Assembly: GCF_014489575.1 (NCBI RefSeq)
Contig: NZ_CP060789.1
Span: 2,046,001 to 2,110,000, forward strand
Length of the DNA stretch: 64,000 nt
Direction of reading: 5' to 3'
From: Tessaracoccus defluvii
GTDB taxonomy: Bacteria; Actinomycetota; Actinomycetes; Propionibacteriales; Propionibacteriaceae
In this document: positions 61,382-64,000 of the stretch, in pieces
Layout of the letters: each line of letters starts with the position of its first letter
How positions within the stretch are numbered: the stretch's first letter is position 1
Translations under genes and position numbers: made by a program
The notes under the pieces: generated by a model
What the model was told of the DNA's origin: nothing
Database searches by the model: none
Seen by the model: only the letters and a program-made list of their open reading frames with translations

Positions 61382-62020
61382 TCAGCAAGACGCTTCGCTG
61401 TTCCGGATACGCGAGACTCTCCATTTCGCATCCGCCCCCTGCTCCATCGTCGTGGTTTCCGTGTAGGTACCTGAGCGAGGCAGTTGCTCGCCCGTATCGA
61501 CGTAGAAGACCCGAAGGGCGTTCACGTCAAGGCAGTAGTCCAAGGTCGCTTCACGAGCCCCGGACTCCCCGGTGCCAATGATGGTGAGCGTCACGTCCCG
61601 GAACACGAGCCCGCCTTCTGACCGCAGACGCTCATTCCGAAGCATCTGCATCTCGTCGAGGATCACGTTGGCCGCCTCTCCTGTCGTCACATACTGCGTC
61701 TCGGAGAAGTCCGAGAACCCCAGGGGATCCGCAGCGAACTTCTCCAAGACGCGCTGGTACTCCTGCCAGCCCGCGATGATCGCAGCCGACTCCGGATCCC
61801 CCGTCGGCAGATCAGTCGGATACGACTCCACCACCGTCGGAGAAGGTGACGGGCTCGGCGGAGGCGACGGGCTGGGACTCGGCGATGGAGCTGGCGAAGG
61901 CGGAGGGGCCGGCGACGACACCGACGCCGCCGGAGACACACTCGGCGCCCCGGGCGGCCCCTCCGCAGGAGAACAGGCCACGAGCATCGCCAAACACGAG
62001 ACCACCGTCACTGCACGCAT
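61382..62020 (-). CDS. NTF2-like lipoprotein, paralogue 4
   Basis: 212 residues from ATG 62020, with lipobox LVACSPAEG after a short hydrophobic stretch. Linker of Ser/Pro repeats with a PPPSPAP start. Domain: SAAIIAGWQEYQRVLEKFAADPLGFSDFSETQYVTTGE-type (in two runs), DYCLDVNALRVFYV, terminal EASC. Most similar to paralogue 5, including SGTYTETTTMEQGADAKWRVSRIRNSE. The conserved upstream region lies before it; paralogue 3 follows. Confidence 0.8.
   Translation of the reverse strand: MRAVTVVSCLAMLVACSPAEGPPGAPSVSPAASVSSPAPPPSPAPSPSPSPSPPPSPSPSPTVVESYPTDLPTGDPESAAIIAGWQEYQRVLEKFAADPLGFSDFSETQYVTTGEAANVILDEMQMLRNERLRSEGGLVFRDVTLTIIGTGESGAREATLDYCLDVNALRVFYVDTGEQLPRSGTYTETTTMEQGADAKWRVSRIRNSEASC
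61773..61832 (-). repeat. Near-identical 60-bp block in lipoprotein 4
   Basis: Copy of the shared block; one difference from copy 1 (gtcggat for gccggat) was seen. Confidence 0.85.
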
Positions 62021-62110
62021 GCCCACTCCGTTCCCCCTGGAATGGGGTGATCCTGCCAACCAGGAGGCGCAACCTGAAGGGCACTCGTGTGAACTGTGGA
62101 CAAAGGTCAA
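62021..62110 (-). repeat. Conserved upstream region, copy B
   Basis: Shares actccgttccc, gatcctgccaacc and TTGTCCACA (62095-62103, minus strand) with the other two copies; precedes lipoprotein 4. Confidence 0.8.
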
Positions 62111-62358
62111 TCGCCGTCCCAGCTCAATACCTCCGCCTATCCCAGGCTCACTACCTTGCCGATCTCGCCGCTCGTCAGGGCTTCCTTGAACTGCCTCGAG
62201 CCGCACCTCGAGGTCAGCCGGAGCCACACGAACGTCCAGGCGAGCTGTGAGGCTCGAATGGTCACCGGCGCGTTACACAGGTGCGGCTACTCGACGCGGG
62301 CGCTACTTCAAGTAGCGGCCTGGTGGTCGGTCCGTTCGCCGGCCAGCACCAGCGCTGC
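62111..62358. other. Noncoding stretch between lipoprotein 4 and the PKD gene
   Basis: With copy B, 338 bp here lack a gene. A 17-nt palindrome CGCTACTTCAAGTAGCG at 62301-62317 may end the PKD transcript. The minus strand at about 62130-62200 reads FKEALTSGEIGKVVSLG and a stop, which might be the tail of a lost gene, but this is too short to name. Nothing else is supported. Confidence 0.5.
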
Positions 62359-63255
62359 TCAGCGATTGACGCTGACGGTCTGGAGCTCACCGACGATCAC
62401 CTCGGCCTCACGACTCAACGTCAACGGGATCGTCCCCGACTGGCCACCACCGGACCAGGCCACCTCCCACGTCGACGACCCCCGCACCGTGTACCGACCG
62501 TCAGCCTCATAGACATACCCACACGTCGGCGACGCCACGTTCTTCCCACCCGTAGCAGCCAACGTCCAGGCGGTTCCCTTGCCACACGAGACTGAGTCTC
62601 CGTTACCCATATCCCACGTCATCGACGTCACCCGCGCCGTCAAACTCACGGACACACCGCCTTCAGACTGCGACGCGGACACAGGGCCCCACTGTCGATC
62701 CGAATCGGCGGCAGCCCACAGCCACACGTTCCAGCCCACGAAGCCCATCCGCTGGGCAGAGTCTCCTCGGGGGAAGACACCCAGTTCGGGCGATTCTAGG
62801 TCCAACTCAGCCAGGATCCGCCACGCGATCGTCTCAGGATCCGGTGCCTCCGGCGCCGCCGGCAACCACCGCGTCACCACCATCGCCGGATCGGGAATCC
62901 CACTATGCGCTGGACGGGTACAGAGGTAGATCGCACCCGTCGTGTTCCCACCCCACGCAGAATCAGACAACGGCGGCTGTGGCACCCGCAAGGTGCACCA
63001 CGCTTCTACCCGGTTACTCCAGTAGCCGACCGCATTCGAGCAGGGAATCTCGTACCCATTGAAGCGGCACGGCTGAGGAGGACCATCGGGCGCGACAACC
63101 AAAACCGGCATTCCCGGGCCAGGCGCCCCATCGATCCAGACAAGACAGACGCCGCGCTTCGGCTCATACCGAATGCACTCAGGGTCACCCGACGCCACGG
63201 GCACATTGCAAATGCCACTGAAGATGGCCAGAACCACGGCTATTACACTCAGCAC
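62359..63255 (-). CDS. PKD-like secreted protein coupled to lipoprotein 5
   Basis: 298 residues from GTG 63255; the start overlaps the lipoprotein 5 stop by 7 nt (GTGCTGA), which favours it over the ATG at 63291. A signal peptide (MLSVIAVVLAIFSGI) is followed by a region of about 150 residues with several cysteines (PECIRYEPKRGVCLVW, WCTLRVPQ, YLCTRPA) and by a C-terminal beta domain of PKD type (TARVTSMTWDMGNGDSVSC, YVYEADGRYTVRGSSTWEV). No LPXTG, so probably secreted or held by other means. Function unknown. Confidence 0.75.
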   Translation of the reverse strand: MLSVIAVVLAIFSGICNVPVASGDPECIRYEPKRGVCLVWIDGAPGPGMPVLVVAPDGPPQPCRFNGYEIPCSNAVGYWSNRVEAWCTLRVPQPPLSDSAWGGNTTGAIYLCTRPAHSGIPDPAMVVTRWLPAAPEAPDPETIAWRILAELDLESPELGVFPRGDSAQRMGFVGWNVWLWAAADSDRQWGPVSASQSEGGVSVSLTARVTSMTWDMGNGDSVSCGKGTAWTLAATGGKNVASPTCGYVYEADGRYTVRGSSTWEVAWSGGGQSGTIPLTLSREAEVIVGELQTVSVNR

Positions 63256-63869
63256 GACGCTTCGCTGTTGCGGACGCGTGAGACTCTCCATTTCGCATCC
63301 TCCCCCTGCTCCATCGTCGTGGTTTCGCTATAGACCCCAGAACGCGGCAGTTGCTCCCCGGTATCGATGTTAAAGACCCGAAGATCACTCACGTCCAGGC
63401 AGTACTCAAGCGTCGCTTCACGAACACCCGATTCACCGGTGCCGACGCTGGCAATCGTGACGTCACGGAAGACAAGCCCACCATCGGAGCGCAACCGCTG
63501 CTGCCGAAGCCCCTCGATTTCCAGAATGATCTCGTTCGCCGCGTCACCAGTCGTTACATACTGCGTCTCCCCAAAGTCTTTGAACCCGAAAGGGTCCGAA
63601 GTGAACTTCTCCAAGACACGCTGGTACTCCTGCCAGCCCGCGATGATCGCAGCCGACTCCGGATCCCCCGTCGGCAGATCAGCCGGATACGACTCCACTG
63701 CCGTCGGAGACGGCGACGGGCTGGGACTCGGTGAAGGAGATGGACTCGGCGAGGGCGAGGGCGTCGGCGACGACGTCACCGCCGTCGGACTCGGCGACGG
63801 AGACGGCACCTCCGCAGGCGAACACCCCACGAGTAACACCAGACACGAGACCACCGCCACCACACGCAT
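63249..63869 (-). CDS. NTF2-like lipoprotein, paralogue 5
   Basis: 206 residues from ATG 63869. The signal peptide ends in lipobox LLVGCSPAEV. A long Ser/Pro repeat linker (SPSPSPSPSPSP) leads to the common domain: GWQEYQRVLEKFTSDPFGF, TQYVTTGDAANEI, EYCLDVSDLRVFNID, terminal EASC. Its stop overlaps the PKD gene start by 7 nt, the only intact lipoprotein-PKD unit in the window. Conserved upstream region copy C precedes it. Confidence 0.82.
   Translation of the reverse strand: MRVVAVVSCLVLLVGCSPAEVPSPSPSPTAVTSSPTPSPSPSPSPSPSPSPSPSPTAVESYPADLPTGDPESAAIIAGWQEYQRVLEKFTSDPFGFKDFGETQYVTTGDAANEIILEIEGLRQQRLRSDGGLVFRDVTIASVGTGESGVREATLEYCLDVSDLRVFNIDTGEQLPRSGVYSETTTMEQGEDAKWRVSRVRNSEASC
63640..63699 (-). 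repeat. Near-identical 60-bp block in lipoprotein 5
   Basis: Copy of the shared block; differences from copy 1 appear only at its last two or three bases. Confidence 0.85.
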
Positions 63870-63962
63870 GACCACTCCGTTCCCCCGGGAATGGGGTGAT
63901 CCTGCCAACCAGGACGTCCAAAGTGAAGACTCCTTGTGCAAACTGTGGACAAAGGTCTACCC
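63870..63962 (-). repeat. Conserved upstream region, copy C
   Basis: Third copy of the shared upstream blocks, with TTGTCCACA at 63944-63952 (minus strand). Copies B and C share more than copy A does (gttccccc and gaatggggtgatc). Confidence 0.8.
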
Positions 63963-64000
63963 CGGCCAGGCTCCAGGAAAAAGTGTCAGTGGGGGTCCGT

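Noticed and set aside
62130..62200. C-terminal remnant of an alcohol-dehydrogenase-like gene
   Set aside because: Only 17 residues before a stop resemble such a tail; this is too little to claim.
63256..63291. Upstream ATG for the PKD protein
   Set aside because: It would overlap lipoprotein 5 by 43 nt and precede the signal peptide with a hydrophilic stretch; GTG 63255 gives a normal signal peptide and a 7-nt overlap.
59576..63962. Replication origin, from repeated DnaA-box-like motifs
   Set aside because: The motifs are single copies at duplicated promoters, with no AT-rich region, dnaA or dnaN. The repeats explain their number.

Overview
The window is 64 kb of a high-GC, densely packed actinobacterial chromosome. 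A mycothiol conjugate amidase (Mca), the mca/DUF4307/greA and mfd/mazG/eno/ftsB-like/DUF501/ppx neighbourhoods also known from mycobacteria, DUF222-HNH nucleases, and many genes with an actinobacterial -10 hexamer only 6-7 nt upstream all point that way. Propionibacteriales (for example a Tessaracoccus-like genus) is my best guess, but genus level is inference. No rRNA, CRISPR array, IS element or complete prophage was seen.

Layout. 1-9.5 kb: PhoH-family ATPase, thioredoxin-fold YyaL-like protein, rhomboid protease, Mca, DUF4307, GreA, a three-gene DUF2089 operon, uracil-DNA glycosylase, MsrA and an APH-like kinase. 9.5-11.7 kb: nucleoside hydrolase with a divergent LacI regulator and a visible promoter/operator. 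11.7-24.7 kb: mixed housekeeping genes (acylphosphatase, P450, YbaK, neutral zinc peptidase, two NUDIX proteins, Bax-inhibitor-like protein, beta-CASP hydrolase, MFS pump, ATP-dependent DNA ligase, DUF222-HNH). 24.8-27.4 kb: a tRNA with UAA anticodon and an NfeD-flotillin pair. 27.5-32 kb: a self-contained sugar PTS (EIIBC plus an EIIA-HPr-EI fusion). 32-41.4 kb: the conserved ppx-DUF501-ftsB-eno-mazG-lipoprotein-mfd-pth-rplY run. 41.6-46.4 kb: an L-rhamnose operon with LacI regulator, isomerase and a kinase-aldolase fusion. 46.5-51 kb: a MacB-like ABC transporter and an Nramp transporter. 51-58.2 kb: prs, glmU, tRNA-Gln, tag, TetR, MarR and ispE.

58.2-64 kb is the accessory part. It holds five paralogous NTF2-like lipoprotein genes on one strand, one PKD-like secreted protein translationally coupled to a lipoprotein, a 60-bp remnant of a second PKD gene, repeated upstream regions, and an orphan phage MuF-type EndoU toxin with a putative immunity gene.

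A striking property of the whole window is that at least a dozen genes, including the normally essential prs, ispE and pth, are broken by single-base deletions, nearly all in short G/C homopolymers. Restoring one base reconstitutes each protein. This looks like consensus error in a draft assembly rather than real pseudogenes, so these genes are annotated across the break.
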